From positions 620,001 through 684,000 of the forward strand of contig NC_013741.1 in assembly GCF_000025285.1 (NCBI RefSeq): DNA of 64,000 nt, in the 5' to 3' direction. The notes under the pieces were generated by a model. That model worked only from the letters and a program-made list of their open reading frames with translations. It did no database searches and had not been told where the DNA came from. Below, piece by piece: positions 35,428 to 44,228 of this stretch. The position numbers and the translations under genes are program-made. The stretch comes from Archaeoglobus profundus DSM 5631. GTDB lineage: Archaea > Halobacteriota > Archaeoglobi > Archaeoglobales > Archaeoglobaceae. Within the stretch, counting starts at the first letter, position 1; each line of letters begins with the position of its first letter.

Positions 35428-36740
35428 AGTATCACAACCATTGCGGACTGGAAGCTTCGCTTTTCAAAGCGGAGAGGAAAGCCCGCTTTTTATATTCTTC
35501 TCTGCCTTTTCTAGCAATATTAATTGAAGCGTTTAAATCTCTGTCGATTATGATGCCACACTTAGGACAGTGAAACAATCTTTGATCCTTAAAACGCTTA
35601 TAAACGAAACCGCAGTTAGAACAAGTCTTCGAAGTATTTCTTGGAGAGATTTCGATAACGGGCACGCCTTCAAGTTTTGCTTTATACTTTATCTTCTGGA
35701 TTAAATCGTGGTAGCTCCAGCGATGTAGTAGTTTCCTTACTCGTTTAGGTTTTCTAGCACCTCTCCTTTTAACACCCCTAAGCTTTTCGAGAACTATACA
35801 AGCTTTATACTCCTTTGCCTTTCTAACGATTTCTTTAGATACCACGTGGTTAACGTAGCGGGAGAAACTCCTATGTTTACACCCATATTTATGTTCCTTA
35901 TTATTAAATTCCTTCATCTGTCTCTTCTGTCTTCTAGCTCTTTCCTTCTCAAGTAATTCCTTATAACGGTTAACGATCTCTCCGTCAAATCTTAGAATTT
36001 TCCTACCCCTCTCGTCCGCAACTACTGCGAGGTTGTGGACTCCTAAATCCACACCGAACCACGACTTCGGTTCGTAGACAGGTTTATCCTCTACTTTAAC
36101 CGTTAAATAAGCGTAAATTTCTCCGTCTTCTTCCTTGAAGTATAAGCGACCAAATTTTCCGTTGACTAACCACTTATAATACTTTTTGGGAACGTAGACT
36201 GGAACGTAAACTCTTTTACCGTTTAACGGGATAACGAAACCGTTGTTTTCAAATTTAAAATCAACATTCTTGAAAGAGATCATTAACGTCTTGAATTCTG
36301 GTTTTTTGTTAGGATTTAGCTTTAACTCGGTTTTGACTATCTGAATCGCCCAATTCATCGCATCTTGTAAAGAGTTTGAGTACAAATTACGATACTTTTG
36401 CCTTAATTCTTTATAAGCTATTTCGTGTAGAGTGCGGTCCGCAATCTTGTGCTTCCACGCTACATCTATCCAGTCGTTAACCGCATCCCTAAAAGTTTCC
36501 ATCGCTCTCCTCAGAGCTTGAATTTTCCACTTCGTCTTTTCTCTAACTTTCATCTTTAGCGTGAGTTTCATATTACGCTTAATTAACGAAAAGTTTATAA
36601 GTCTTATCGTGCAACTACAATTGGAGGGTCGCTCTGACCCGGCCCAATGACACAAACCGAAGGCGATGACTCCGTCGTGAGACGGGGTAAGAGCCGGTTC
36701 CCCTATGGGGAACCCTCGCCCCTTCAGGGCGGGGAGGAGG
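35428..36740 (-). mobile_element. IS200/IS605-like (IS1341-type) element carrying tnpB only
   Basis: The element fills the whole gap between two minus-strand genes. It contains tnpB but no tnpA (Y1 transposase), so it would need help in trans to move. The tnpB 3' side has a small hairpin (CGCTT/AAGCG on the minus strand, 35455-35468). The opposite side, 36647-36743, is GC-rich and strongly structured and abuts the last codon of yjjX. Exact ends are not certain; no target duplication is expected for this family. The two-ended structure suggests either one unusual element or two overlapping remnants. Confidence 0.75.
35432..36571 (-). CDS. tnpB: TnpB RNA-guided nuclease (transposon-encoded)
   Basis: A 379-residue TnpB. 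Starting at ATG 36571 (MKLTLKMKVREKTKW), it has the RuvC I Asp in FGVDLGVHNLAVV (D175), RuvC II Glu in VLEKLRG (E262), a C4 zinc finger CSNC...CPKC (317-338) and the RuvC III DRDLNASINIARKG (D343/D345). All catalytic residues are present, so it could be active. TnpB nucleases use an omega RNA from the element's end to cut DNA and promote retention of the transposon. The open frame extends upstream to 36655, but that part is antisense to the structured end and not TnpB-like. Confidence 0.92.
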   Translation of the reverse strand: MKLTLKMKVREKTKWKIQALRRAMETFRDAVNDWIDVAWKHKIADRTLHEIAYKELRQKYRNLYSNSLQDAMNWAIQIVKTELKLNPNKKPEFKTLMISFKNVDFKFENNGFVIPLNGKRVYVPVYVPKKYYKWLVNGKFGRLYFKEEDGEIYAYLTVKVEDKPVYEPKSWFGVDLGVHNLAVVADERGRKILRFDGEIVNRYKELLEKERARRQKRQMKEFNNKEHKYGCKHRSFSRYVNHVVSKEIVRKAKEYKACIVLEKLRGVKRRGARKPKRVRKLLHRWSYHDLIQKIKYKAKLEGVPVIEISPRNTSKTCSNCGFVYKRFKDQRLFHCPKCGIIIDRDLNASINIARKGREEYKKRAFLSALKSEASSPQWL

Positions 36741-36743
36741 TCA
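36647..36743 (+). ncRNA. Omega-RNA-like right-end structure facing outward
   Basis: Three GC-rich hairpins follow each other: CCGTC/GACGG (36672-36685), GGTTCCCC/GGGGAACC (36696-36714, loop TAT) and CGCCC/GGGCG (36717-36731), ending GGGGAGGAGGTCA. Such hairpins ending GGGGAGGA(x)GTCA are typical of the 3' end of IS605-type elements and of their omega RNA scaffold. The plus-strand frame reads GDDSVVRRGKSRFPYGEPSP, like the poorly conserved tail of some TnpB proteins. It points away from the tnpB at 35432-36571, so it is either a relic of a second element or a divergently encoded guide RNA. The sequence just past it is the end of yjjX. Confidence 0.55.
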
Positions 36744-37259
36744 GCAATACAACTCCTCGTTCAGCCAAGGAATTAAAGCCATAGTCACAGCTATCCTCGT
36801 CAAATCTATTCTCGAAACCTTTCCCCTCGTTAAATAGTGTATTGCCCCGATCTTTCTGCCGATTTCTTTGATACCCGTAAACTCGCTCATGATCTTACCA
36901 ACCTCTTCACCCCTCAAAGCTCTCTCAACTACAAACGGTGGAAATTCAAATCCCGGACCAAATCCTATCGAGTACTTTCTTCCGTTGTAGATCACCGCAA
37001 CTTGAAAGTCCACGTAACCCGTTATCGTCCTCTCAAACTTAAAAAGCCCCGCTTCAACACCGACACTAAAATCGCAATCCCCATAAGCGTTCAAAGCCCT
37101 GTTCATAGCGCCCTTTATCACATCATCTCCGATCGGCTGAGCACTTACACCAGAGTCAACATCTTTTGGTACTACCTCTACATCTTCAAAGAACTCCTCA
37201 AATGCCCTCCTAACTCCCTCCACCTTTGTGGGATTTGTTGATCCAACTGCAACTTTCAT
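36741..37259 (-). CDS. yjjX: Inosine/xanthosine triphosphatase (YjjX family)
   Basis: A 172-residue house-cleaning NTPase that removes non-canonical purine triphosphates. MKVAVGSTNPTKVEGVRRAF is the family's N-terminal motif, with QPIGDDVIKGAMNRA, FSVGVEAGL and GFGPGFEFPP later. It ends ALIPWLNEELYC, a typical C-terminus. The stop TGA is formed by the TCA at the very end of the IS structure, so the insertion sits precisely at the gene's end. It overlaps rfcL by four bases (ATGA), hence an rfcL-yjjX operon. Confidence 0.9.
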   Translation of the reverse strand: MKVAVGSTNPTKVEGVRRAFEEFFEDVEVVPKDVDSGVSAQPIGDDVIKGAMNRALNAYGDCDFSVGVEAGLFKFERTITGYVDFQVAVIYNGRKYSIGFGPGFEFPPFVVERALRGEEVGKIMSEFTGIKEIGRKIGAIHYLTRGKVSRIDLTRIAVTMALIPWLNEELYC

Positions 37260-38755
37260 GAAAAGAACTTGTCCAGCGTAACTTCAGCCTTTTCCTTCTT
37301 CTTTTTTCTCCTTCTTCTCTTAGCCTTACCCTTAACCACTTCTTCAGCCTTCTCAGGTTTTTCAACCTCTTCAACCTTTACTTCTTTAACTTTTTCAGCT
37401 TCTTCTTTGGTCTCCTCAACCTTCTTTTCAAATGCTTTGAATATTTCCTCTTCAACTTCCTCCTCTACAACTCTCTTTATGCCATGCTTCCTTATGAACT
37501 CCTTTATCTCTCTTGCCCTCTTATCACCAACAAGTAGAGAAAGCTCCTCCTCGCTAAAATCGTAGAATGCTGAAATCTTTGAAGCTGTTGCTATATCCGC
37601 ATGTCTCAGCATGTAAACTATGAAAAAGAACATCTCGTTCAGGGCTTTCTTTGAGGACATGTGGGAGTACTTCGCAATCTTCTTAAGGATGTTTCTTACC
37701 TTTTCCCTTCTCTCCTTTATTAAGGTAAGCATCTGCCATATATTCGGTCTTTGATACTTCGTAAAACCTCCCTTTGCCCTTTGCTTGGCAAAAGCGACTC
37801 CTACAGTCATCAGATAAGTTGCGTATCTCCAGAGCCTGTAAAATCCTCTCCTTCTAACCCTCCCTAAAAACATATCAGCCCTCGAAAGAACGAGGTAAGC
37901 TCTCAATAGTTCATCCCCTTCATATTCCAGGGGAAGGTTTTCGTCGATCCACACTATTAAATCTTCTGGCGATTCATCCAAACTCATTGCATCAGTATAG
38001 ACCGTTCTGTCGAAACGCTTGAATATCTTCTGCATAACTTTAAAAACATCAGTTTCCTGCATTCTTTTAGATACAACAACATCCTCAGCCCTTATCTCTC
38101 TTCTGCCTTCAGCAATGGCTTGCAAATCGTTTATTGCCGCTCTCAAATCCCCTCCAGCATTTTGAGCGATCAGTCTTAAGGCGTTCCTATCGGCTTTAAT
38201 ACCCTCACTCGCACATATCCTCTCCAAAACCTTAACGATTTGATCTGTCCTAAGCCTCTTGAACTGTACAAACTCGCACAAATCTCTAAGCTCTTTTGAG
38301 AGCTTGTACGGATCGTTTGCAGTCAAAATTATGGGTTGTCTCGGTTTTCGTTTCAGCAACTTTATCAATGCGGATTCCCCTCCAAAATCCTCCTTCTTGC
38401 TTATGTTGTCCACTTCATCCAAAAGAATCAGCTTTAACCTACCGCTCTCGCTAGATAGAAATTCTCCCTCACTACTTATCGTCTCGCTGAAGGCAGCTTC
38501 ACCGACTATCCTCCTTATTATCTGCCAACTCCTCTGATCGCTCGCATTCAACTCCACAACTTCCCAGCCAAAAGTGTTGGCCAAGGCTAAAGCTAAAGAC
38601 GTCTTACCCACACCGGGAGGACCGCCCAAGAGCAGAGGTTTTTGAGGAATACCCTCCTGCCACCTCTTAGCCCAAGCTATGACCCTTTCAAGTATATCTT
38701 TATCAGCAACAACATCTTTGAGCGTTTTAGGTCTGTACTTCTCAACCCACAGCAT
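37256..38755 (-). CDS. rfcL: Replication factor C large subunit
   Basis: A 499-residue clamp-loader subunit that loads PCNA with RfcS. The AAA core includes WVEKYRPKTLKDVV, Walker A GGPPGVGKT near residue 44, and LILLDEVDNISKKEDFGG as Walker B. A collar domain follows, then a Lys/Glu-rich linker (about 440-490) and a C-terminal VTLDKFFS that fits a PCNA-interacting (PIP) motif. RfcS is not in the window. The gene is first in a unit with yjjX. Confidence 0.95.
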   Translation of the reverse strand: MLWVEKYRPKTLKDVVADKDILERVIAWAKRWQEGIPQKPLLLGGPPGVGKTSLALALANTFGWEVVELNASDQRSWQIIRRIVGEAAFSETISSEGEFLSSESGRLKLILLDEVDNISKKEDFGGESALIKLLKRKPRQPIILTANDPYKLSKELRDLCEFVQFKRLRTDQIVKVLERICASEGIKADRNALRLIAQNAGGDLRAAINDLQAIAEGRREIRAEDVVVSKRMQETDVFKVMQKIFKRFDRTVYTDAMSLDESPEDLIVWIDENLPLEYEGDELLRAYLVLSRADMFLGRVRRRGFYRLWRYATYLMTVGVAFAKQRAKGGFTKYQRPNIWQMLTLIKERREKVRNILKKIAKYSHMSSKKALNEMFFFIVYMLRHADIATASKISAFYDFSEEELSLLVGDKRAREIKEFIRKHGIKRVVEEEVEEEIFKAFEKKVEETKEEAEKVKEVKVEEVEKPEKAEEVVKGKAKRRRRKKKKEKAEVTLDKFFS

Positions 38756-38837
38756 TAACTCAATTTAAGCTTAAACTTTTAAAGAACTTTGGTTTATAGC
38801 GTCATGCTTTTAAATTGTCGCCTTCAACTCTTTGGCT

Positions 38838-39017
38838 ATGAGGAAGAAACTGCTTGATATACTTGCTTGTCCAATATGTAAAGGTGATTTGAAGCTTGAA
38901 GTGTTTGATGAGAACGAAGAGGAGGTCATTTCTGGTAAACTCATTTGCACGAAGTGTGGTACGGAATATCCGATAGAGGAAGGAATTCCAAACATGCTTC
39001 CTCCAGATTTAAGGTGA
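38838..39017 (+). CDS. Trm112-family methyltransferase activator
   Basis: A 59-residue zinc-ribbon protein: [12 protein letters not shown] near residue 11 and [19 protein letters not shown] at the C-terminus. Trm112 proteins bind and stabilise several rRNA, tRNA and release-factor methyltransferases, including METTL5 in eukaryotes, and a METTL5-like enzyme is encoded at 0.5 kb. The start is ATG 38838; a TTG two codons upstream is possible. It lies 4 nt before pyrG. Confidence 0.85.
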   Translation: MRKKLLDILACPICKGDLKLEVFDENEEEVISGKLICTKCGTEYPIEEGIPNMLPPDLR

Positions 39018-39021
39018 GATT

Positions 39022-40611
39022 ATGAAGTACATATTCGTGACTGGAGGAGTGATGAGCGGTTTGGGTAAGGGGATTACATGTGCTTCGATTGGAAGGCTCT
39101 TGGTGGACATGGGTTACAGGGTCGTGCCGATAAAGATCGATCCCTACATAAACATCGATGCAGGAACTATGAACCCCTTTCAGCACGGTGAAGTTTACGT
39201 TTTGAAGGACGGAACTGAGGTAGATTTGGATTTGGGACACTACGAGCGTTTTATAGGTGTTGAGCTTACCAGTGATCACAACATAACGACAGGTAAAATT
39301 TACAGAAACGTCATCGAAAAGGAGAGAAAAGGAGAATATTTGGGTCAGACTGTTCAGATTATTCCTCACGTTACCGACGAGATAAAGTCATGGATAAGAA
39401 GAGTTGCAGAAGAAAGTGGAGCAGATGTTTGCTTAGTTGAGATTGGAGGAACTGTAGGTGATATAGAGGGGATGCCGTTTCTTGAGGCCGTAAGGCAGAT
39501 GAAAAACGAATTGAAGTACGAGGATTTCATGCTTATCCACGTTACCTTAGTTCCACTCGATACCGGAGGAGAGCAAAAGACAAAACCGACACAGCACAGC
39601 GTTAAGGAGTTGAGGAGCTTAGGATTGCAACCAGATGCAATTGTAGGGAGATGCGTTGAGAAGCTCAAGCCAGAAACGAAGAGGAAGATCTCTCTGTTCT
39701 GCGATGTGCCAGTTGAAGCTGTTATAAGCAATGAGAACGTTGAAGACATTTACGAAGTCCCGCTTAAGTTCAGAGAAGAAAAATTTGATGAATATATAAT
39801 AAAGAGGCTTAAGCTTGAGAAGAAACCATACAAGAGTGAGTGGGAAGAGATCGTAAAGCGCTTGAAGAGCCTGAAGGAAGAGATTACAATAGCGATCGTT
39901 GGTAAGTACACTCACGTCAGGGACTCTTACATAAGCATAGTAGAAGCTTTGAAGCACGGAGGTATCGTTGCTGGATGCAAAGTTAAGATAAACTGGATAG
40001 AGAGCGAAGATCTTGAAGGTAAAGAGAACGTTGAAATTGAGGGAGACGGAATATTGGTGCCAGGAGGATTTGGAAGGAGAGGGGCTGAAGGTAAAATAAG
40101 AGCCATTCAATATGCGAGAGAGAACAACATACCATTCTTGGGAATCTGCTTCGGATTTCAACTTGCAGTGATTGAGTTTGCTAGAAATGTGATAGGATGG
40201 GAAGATGCTAACAGCGGTGAGTTTGCGAAAGAGGGGCACTTGGTTATAGATCTGCTACCAGAACAGAAAAAGGTGAAAGGGCTCGGAGGAACGATGAGAT
40301 TGGGTGAGATTGAGGTAACAATTGTAAAGGGGACTTTAGCCTACAAGCTTTACGGAAGGGAGAAGGTTTACGAGAGGCACAGACACAGGTACGAGGTCAA
40401 TCCCGAATACATCGAAGATTTGAAAAGACATGGATTGGTTATATCAGGTTACTCAGATGGAGGTAGAAGGGTTGAAATAATAGAATATCCAAAGAACGAC
40501 TTCTTCATAGGAACACAGTTCCATCCAGAGTTCAAATCTCGACCCTACAACCCCGCACCAATCTTTGTGGGTTTCGTTAAAGCAGCTCTTGAGAATAAAC
40601 TAAAAAGTTAA
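39022..40611 (+). CDS. pyrG: CTP synthase
   Basis: A 529-residue enzyme that aminates UTP to CTP using glutamine. The N-terminal synthetase domain starts [17 protein letters not shown] and includes [24 protein letters not shown]. The C-terminal class I glutamine amidotransferase shows the nucleophile elbow GICFGFQ near residue 375 and the His/Glu pair in [12 protein letters not shown]. Length is normal. It overlaps the convergent pyrK gene by 12 nt. It may be co-transcribed with the Trm112-like gene. Confidence 0.97.
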   Translation: MKYIFVTGGVMSGLGKGITCASIGRLLVDMGYRVVPIKIDPYINIDAGTMNPFQHGEVYVLKDGTEVDLDLGHYERFIGVELTSDHNITTGKIYRNVIEKERKGEYLGQTVQIIPHVTDEIKSWIRRVAEESGADVCLVEIGGTVGDIEGMPFLEAVRQMKNELKYEDFMLIHVTLVPLDTGGEQKTKPTQHSVKELRSLGLQPDAIVGRCVEKLKPETKRKISLFCDVPVEAVISNENVEDIYEVPLKFREEKFDEYIIKRLKLEKKPYKSEWEEIVKRLKSLKEEITIAIVGKYTHVRDSYISIVEALKHGGIVAGCKVKINWIESEDLEGKENVEIEGDGILVPGGFGRRGAEGKIRAIQYARENNIPFLGICFGFQLAVIEFARNVIGWEDANSGEFAKEGHLVIDLLPEQKKVKGLGGTMRLGEIEVTIVKGTLAYKLYGREKVYERHRHRYEVNPEYIEDLKRHGLVISGYSDGGRRVEIIEYPKNDFFIGTQFHPEFKSRPYNPAPIFVGFVKAALENKLKS

Positions 40612-41304
40612 CTCATCTCCTCTGAAAACAGGACCCTCTCTACAAACTCTTAAACCGTTTTCCAGAACGCAGGAACCGCACAACCCTATTCCACACCTCA
40701 TGTACCTTTCAACGGAAAATTCAGCTCTTTTTAGAATCTTTTTCTTATTCAGCAACTCGTAGAGACTTTTAAGCATTATTGGAGGACCACAGCAGTATAC
40801 CCTTTCAAAGTCATTAAAGTCTACATTTTCCTTAATCAGGAGCTGGATTACGTTACCTCTATATCCATAAGAGCCGTCATCAGTTGAAACGTGAACTTCT
40901 TCAAATTCATCGAGAAAAACCAATTCTTCTTTACTCCTTGCACCATAGAAAACTGTAACTTCCGCATTCCTTTCTCTAAGCCAGTGGTAAAGGTATCTGA
41001 GGGGAGCAATTCCTATACCACCAGCCACTATGAGCGCTCTCTTGGAATATGAAAAGGGTCTTCCAAATGGACCCCTTATTCCTACAATCTCTCCACCTTT
41101 AAAGTTTACAAGAGCTCTCGTTGTTTCTCCAACAGCCTTGACCGTTACAGAGTTAGGTGAAGATAAACTCAAAGGAATCTCCTCATAATCGAAGACGTTG
41201 AGCATTACAAACTGACCTGGGTACGATCTGATACTCTTCTCAAACACCAGTGTTGCTATGCTATCGCAATGCCTTACCACCTTCCTCACCCTTAGACAGA
41301 ACAC
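40600..41304 (-). CDS. pyrK: Dihydroorotate dehydrogenase electron-transfer subunit (PyrK-like)
   Basis: A 234-residue FAD/2Fe-2S flavoprotein. The FAD domain has [12 protein letters not shown] and [10 protein letters not shown]. The NAD domain shows [15 protein letters not shown] and [11 protein letters not shown]. The C-terminal [2Fe-2S] site is CGIGLCGSC followed by a distal Cys (VCREG), the PyrK pattern. It would pass electrons from PyrD to NAD; pyrD itself is not here. The start is GTG 41304. A palindrome at 41334-41351 lies in the shared promoter region with the HdrA-like gene. Confidence 0.88.
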   Translation of the reverse strand: MFCLRVRKVVRHCDSIATLVFEKSIRSYPGQFVMLNVFDYEEIPLSLSSPNSVTVKAVGETTRALVNFKGGEIVGIRGPFGRPFSYSKRALIVAGGIGIAPLRYLYHWLRERNAEVTVFYGARSKEELVFLDEFEEVHVSTDDGSYGYRGNVIQLLIKENVDFNDFERVYCCGPPIMLKSLYELLNKKKILKRAEFSVERYMRCGIGLCGSCVLENGLRVCREGPVFRGDELTF

Positions 41305-41333
41305 ATTTCCACTATGTTTTGCGCATTTGTAAC

Positions 41334-41351
41334 TTTCGCAAAATTGCGAAA
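41334..41351. promoter_or_regulatory. Palindromic operator candidate between divergent genes
   Basis: TTTCGCAA-AA-TTGCGAAA is an inverted repeat with perfect 8-bp arms, 30 nt from the pyrK start and 33 nt from the HdrA-like start. It sits directly upstream of the AT-rich GGTTAAATT (about 41355-41363) that may be the TATA box of the HdrA-like gene. A dimeric regulator bound here could control both genes. Confidence 0.5.
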
Positions 41352-41383
41352 AAGGTTAAATTGGTAGATCCAATTGACACAGT

Positions 41384-43588
41384 ATGAAAATCGGTGTTGT
41401 TCTTTGCACTTGTGGTGGTACACTCAACATAGACTTCAACGATGTCAAGAGCTACGTTGAAAAGTTTGTCGACAGGGTTGAAATCGTCGATTTCCTCTGT
41501 AAAAATTCAAATCTTGATGGTTTTAAGGGATTTGATGGAATAGTCTTCGCTTGCTGTAGTGATAGATCTTCGCTGACTTTTAACGAGGATAGAATGCATG
41601 AAACTGCTAGAAAGCTGGGAATAAAGTTCTGGGAGAATGCAAACATAAGAGAGCAGTGCGCTTGGATTCACGATAGTGTAGAAGCTACGAACAAAGCCAA
41701 AGATTTAATTGCTATGGCTGTTGAAAAGCTGAAGCTAAGCGGGGAGTATTTGCAATTCAAACCACTCAAGAAGGTTCTGGTTATAGGTGGGGGAGTCGCG
41801 GGAATAAGTTGTGCGAAGAGCCTCTCGGATTTGGGTGTTGATGTAACTCTAGTTGAGGAGAAACCTTATTTAGGCGGTATGGCTTGTCAGATACCTCTTC
41901 TCTGGCAAAGCGAGGGATTTGCATCCGTCTGTACATCGGAATGCGTTATACCCGTTTTGAATAGGGAGATTTTGAGAAGCAATGTCAGTATTTTCACAAG
42001 TTCGAGAGTGTTAGATGTCGAGAAGGTTGATGGAAACTTCAGAGTTAAGATAGAGAAGGCTCCACAGTACATCGATCCAGATAAGTGTGTCTCTTGTGGT
42101 AAATGTAGTGAGGTTTGTCCGATAGAGGTTCCAAATCCCTTCGATTTTGGAATGACAAAGAGGAAGGCGATTGACAAGGATTTCAGATTGGCAATGCCAG
42201 ATACATACAACATAGTTGAGGGTTGCAATAGATGTGGGGAATGTGTGAAAGTATGTCCGACGAATGCAATAAATCTCGATGCAAAAGCGGAAATAGTTGA
42301 AGATGAGTTCGGTGCAATAGTTATTGCAACGGGACTCGATGCGAACAAGGATGTGCTCAAAAAGTTCAGGTACGATCATCCAAAGGTAATAACGTTGATG
42401 GAATTTGAGAGGATAATGGCAAACAACTTCTTTGGAGACATTCCTATGAGCGTAGTTTTCGTGCTTTGCCAGAAAGATGAAGTCGGTTACTGCTCAAGGC
42501 TCTGTTGTCCAATAACGGTAAAGCTTGCGAGTAGATTGGCTATGACTAGACCCGAAACGGAGATTACAGTTATCTACAAGAGTTTAAGAACTTACGGCAG
42601 AGCTTTTGAGGCTTTCAGAAGGTTGGCCGAAAGTAGAGGCGTTGAATTTGTTAGGGCTGATATTGAGGGTATCGACGTTGGAGAAGATTGCTTAATTGTA
42701 AAGACCTCCGAGGGTGAGTTTGAAGCAGATTACGTTGTCTTGGCTGAACCTTTGATACCTTCAAGCGTAATGCTAATGAAAAAACTCGGCTTAAAGCTTG
42801 ATGACTTCGGCTTCCCCTTAGAGTTCCAGCCACGTGTCATAAATCCTTCCGAGAGTTACGTTGATAGGATTTTCGTTGTAGGTTGCGCCAAGGGATTTAG
42901 GGATGTACAGGAGAGCATTGAATCTGGAAGAGCTGTAGCTGTTAAAGTCTTCGAAGCTTTAAAGGGGAAGGAGATGAAGTATTACTCAATAACGGACATA
43001 GAAAAATGTTCAAAGTGCGGTTTGTGTTATGCTGTATGCCCACACAACGCCATAGAGTTTGATGAAGTTTTCAAGATTGATCCAGCGTTCTGTAAGGGCT
43101 GCGGTCTTTGCTATGCCACGTGTCCGAGTAGAGCAATTAAGCTTGTGAATTTGGAGGATGAGCAGATTCTAAGAATGGCTGATGTTGCGTTCAAAAATCA
43201 TGAGGGTGCAAGGGTTTTGGCATTTCTGTGCTATTGGTGCAGTTATGCAGCTGGAGACTTAATGGGCTACTACGGTTTAAAGCTTCCACCTTACAGAAGT
43301 GTCAGAGTTAGATGTTCTGCCTCAATCAATCCAGATGCCATAGCTAGGATACTTCTCGAGGATAAGGCAGATCACATCATAATTGCAGGCTGTCCTCCCA
43401 AGAACTGCCACCACATCTGGGGTAACTATATCGAAGACAGAAGGATAAAGCTGCTTAAGAAGTTTCTAAAGGAACATGGACTCGAAGATAGAGTAAGATT
43501 CGAGTACATAGGAGTTGCAATGTGGAATAAATTGGCAAAAATCATAAAAAGTGTTTATTCAGAAGTGGAGGAATCTAAATCCAAATAA
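41384..43588 (+). CDS. hdrA: HdrA-like flavin electron-bifurcating subunit fused to MvhD
   Basis: A 734-residue protein. The N-terminus (LCTCGGTLN) and ANIREQCAWIHD, with the FAD-binding VIGGGVAGISCAKSL near residue 132, are those of heterodisulfide reductase subunit A. Four [4Fe-4S] motifs follow in pairs: CVSCGKCSEVCP and CNRCGECVKVCP (about 235-290), CSKCGLCYAVCP and CKGCGLCYATCP (about 545-585). The last ~130 residues are an MvhD-like domain (FLCYWCSYAAGD, RCSASINP, AGCPPKNCHH), which links HdrA to hydrogenase or formate or F420 partners. HdrB/C are not adjacent. A fusion of this kind is typical of Archaeoglobales; the redox partner is unknown. Confidence 0.9.
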   Translation: MKIGVVLCTCGGTLNIDFNDVKSYVEKFVDRVEIVDFLCKNSNLDGFKGFDGIVFACCSDRSSLTFNEDRMHETARKLGIKFWENANIREQCAWIHDSVEATNKAKDLIAMAVEKLKLSGEYLQFKPLKKVLVIGGGVAGISCAKSLSDLGVDVTLVEEKPYLGGMACQIPLLWQSEGFASVCTSECVIPVLNREILRSNVSIFTSSRVLDVEKVDGNFRVKIEKAPQYIDPDKCVSCGKCSEVCPIEVPNPFDFGMTKRKAIDKDFRLAMPDTYNIVEGCNRCGECVKVCPTNAINLDAKAEIVEDEFGAIVIATGLDANKDVLKKFRYDHPKVITLMEFERIMANNFFGDIPMSVVFVLCQKDEVGYCSRLCCPITVKLASRLAMTRPETEITVIYKSLRTYGRAFEAFRRLAESRGVEFVRADIEGIDVGEDCLIVKTSEGEFEADYVVLAEPLIPSSVMLMKKLGLKLDDFGFPLEFQPRVINPSESYVDRIFVVGCAKGFRDVQESIESGRAVAVKVFEALKGKEMKYYSITDIEKCSKCGLCYAVCPHNAIEFDEVFKIDPAFCKGCGLCYATCPSRAIKLVNLEDEQILRMADVAFKNHEGARVLAFLCYWCSYAAGDLMGYYGLKLPPYRSVRVRCSASINPDAIARILLEDKADHIIIAGCPPKNCHHIWGNYIEDRRIKLLKKFLKEHGLEDRVRFEYIGVAMWNKLAKIIKSVYSEVEESKSK

Positions 43589-44182
43589 ACCGTAGCAAAG
43601 GAAGTCCAAGCCAAAAGCTAAGAGTAGCAGTCCCAGAACAAAGACCACTGTCCTATAAACTTTTTCTGCTCTTCCGCTGAATGAAGTGGCGTGAGCTAAA
43701 GCTGTAAGCCAGACGAAATCCAGCCAGACATGGGCTGCGTAAAAGGGAATTAGGCTGATAAACCCCCAATTGGCTATAGCTTCGAGTATTAGAGGACTTC
43801 CTATCCCGACCCACCAAAGGATGAAGAAGGGGTTTAAGGCTGTTAGCGTTACGCCTACGAGGAAGGGATAGCCCTCGAACTTCGACGATCTCTGAACATC
43901 GGCAAAGGCATCTTTCATGGTCATGTAACCGAAGTATATCATGAAAATTCCACCTACCAAGCTTGAAATCCTTATGAAGATAGGATCCTTAAACAGAATG
44001 TAAAGTCCAAGAGCTATGACTATTACAAGGGGAAACTCCACAGCTAAATGGCCTAAAGCTATTTTAAAGCCACCTCTCCATCCATGCTTCGCGCCAACTG
44101 CAAGAGTTGCCGTTGTTAGAGGGCCAGGTGCCAAGGCTCCGGATGAGCTTATCAGCGTTACTTTGATTAGGAAGGGAAGCAT
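43559..44182 (-). CDS. LysE/RhtB-type amino acid exporter
   Basis: About 207 residues with six hydrophobic segments. The family signature SSGALAPGPLTTATLAVGAKHGWRGG is read near residues 12-37, then GGIFMIYFGYMTMKDA and TLTALNPFFILWW. LysE-family proteins export amino acids or related metabolites. The start is taken at ATG 44182. Its 3' end overlaps the end of the HdrA-like gene by 30 nt on the opposite strand. Confidence 0.85.
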   Translation of the reverse strand: MLPFLIKVTLISSSGALAPGPLTTATLAVGAKHGWRGGFKIALGHLAVEFPLVIVIALGLYILFKDPIFIRISSLVGGIFMIYFGYMTMKDAFADVQRSSKFEGYPFLVGVTLTALNPFFILWWVGIGSPLILEAIANWGFISLIPFYAAHVWLDFVWLTALAHATSFSGRAEKVYRTVVFVLGLLLLAFGLDFLCYGLFGFRFLHF

Positions 44183-44228
44183 GACCAAAGGCGGAAAACA
44201 TATTTAAAAAACTTGCAGTTCGATTTTC

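Noticed and set aside
36572-36655. 28-residue N-terminal extension of TnpB
   Set aside because: It is antisense to the structured IS end, is not TnpB-like, and a normal TnpB N-terminus begins at ATG 36571.
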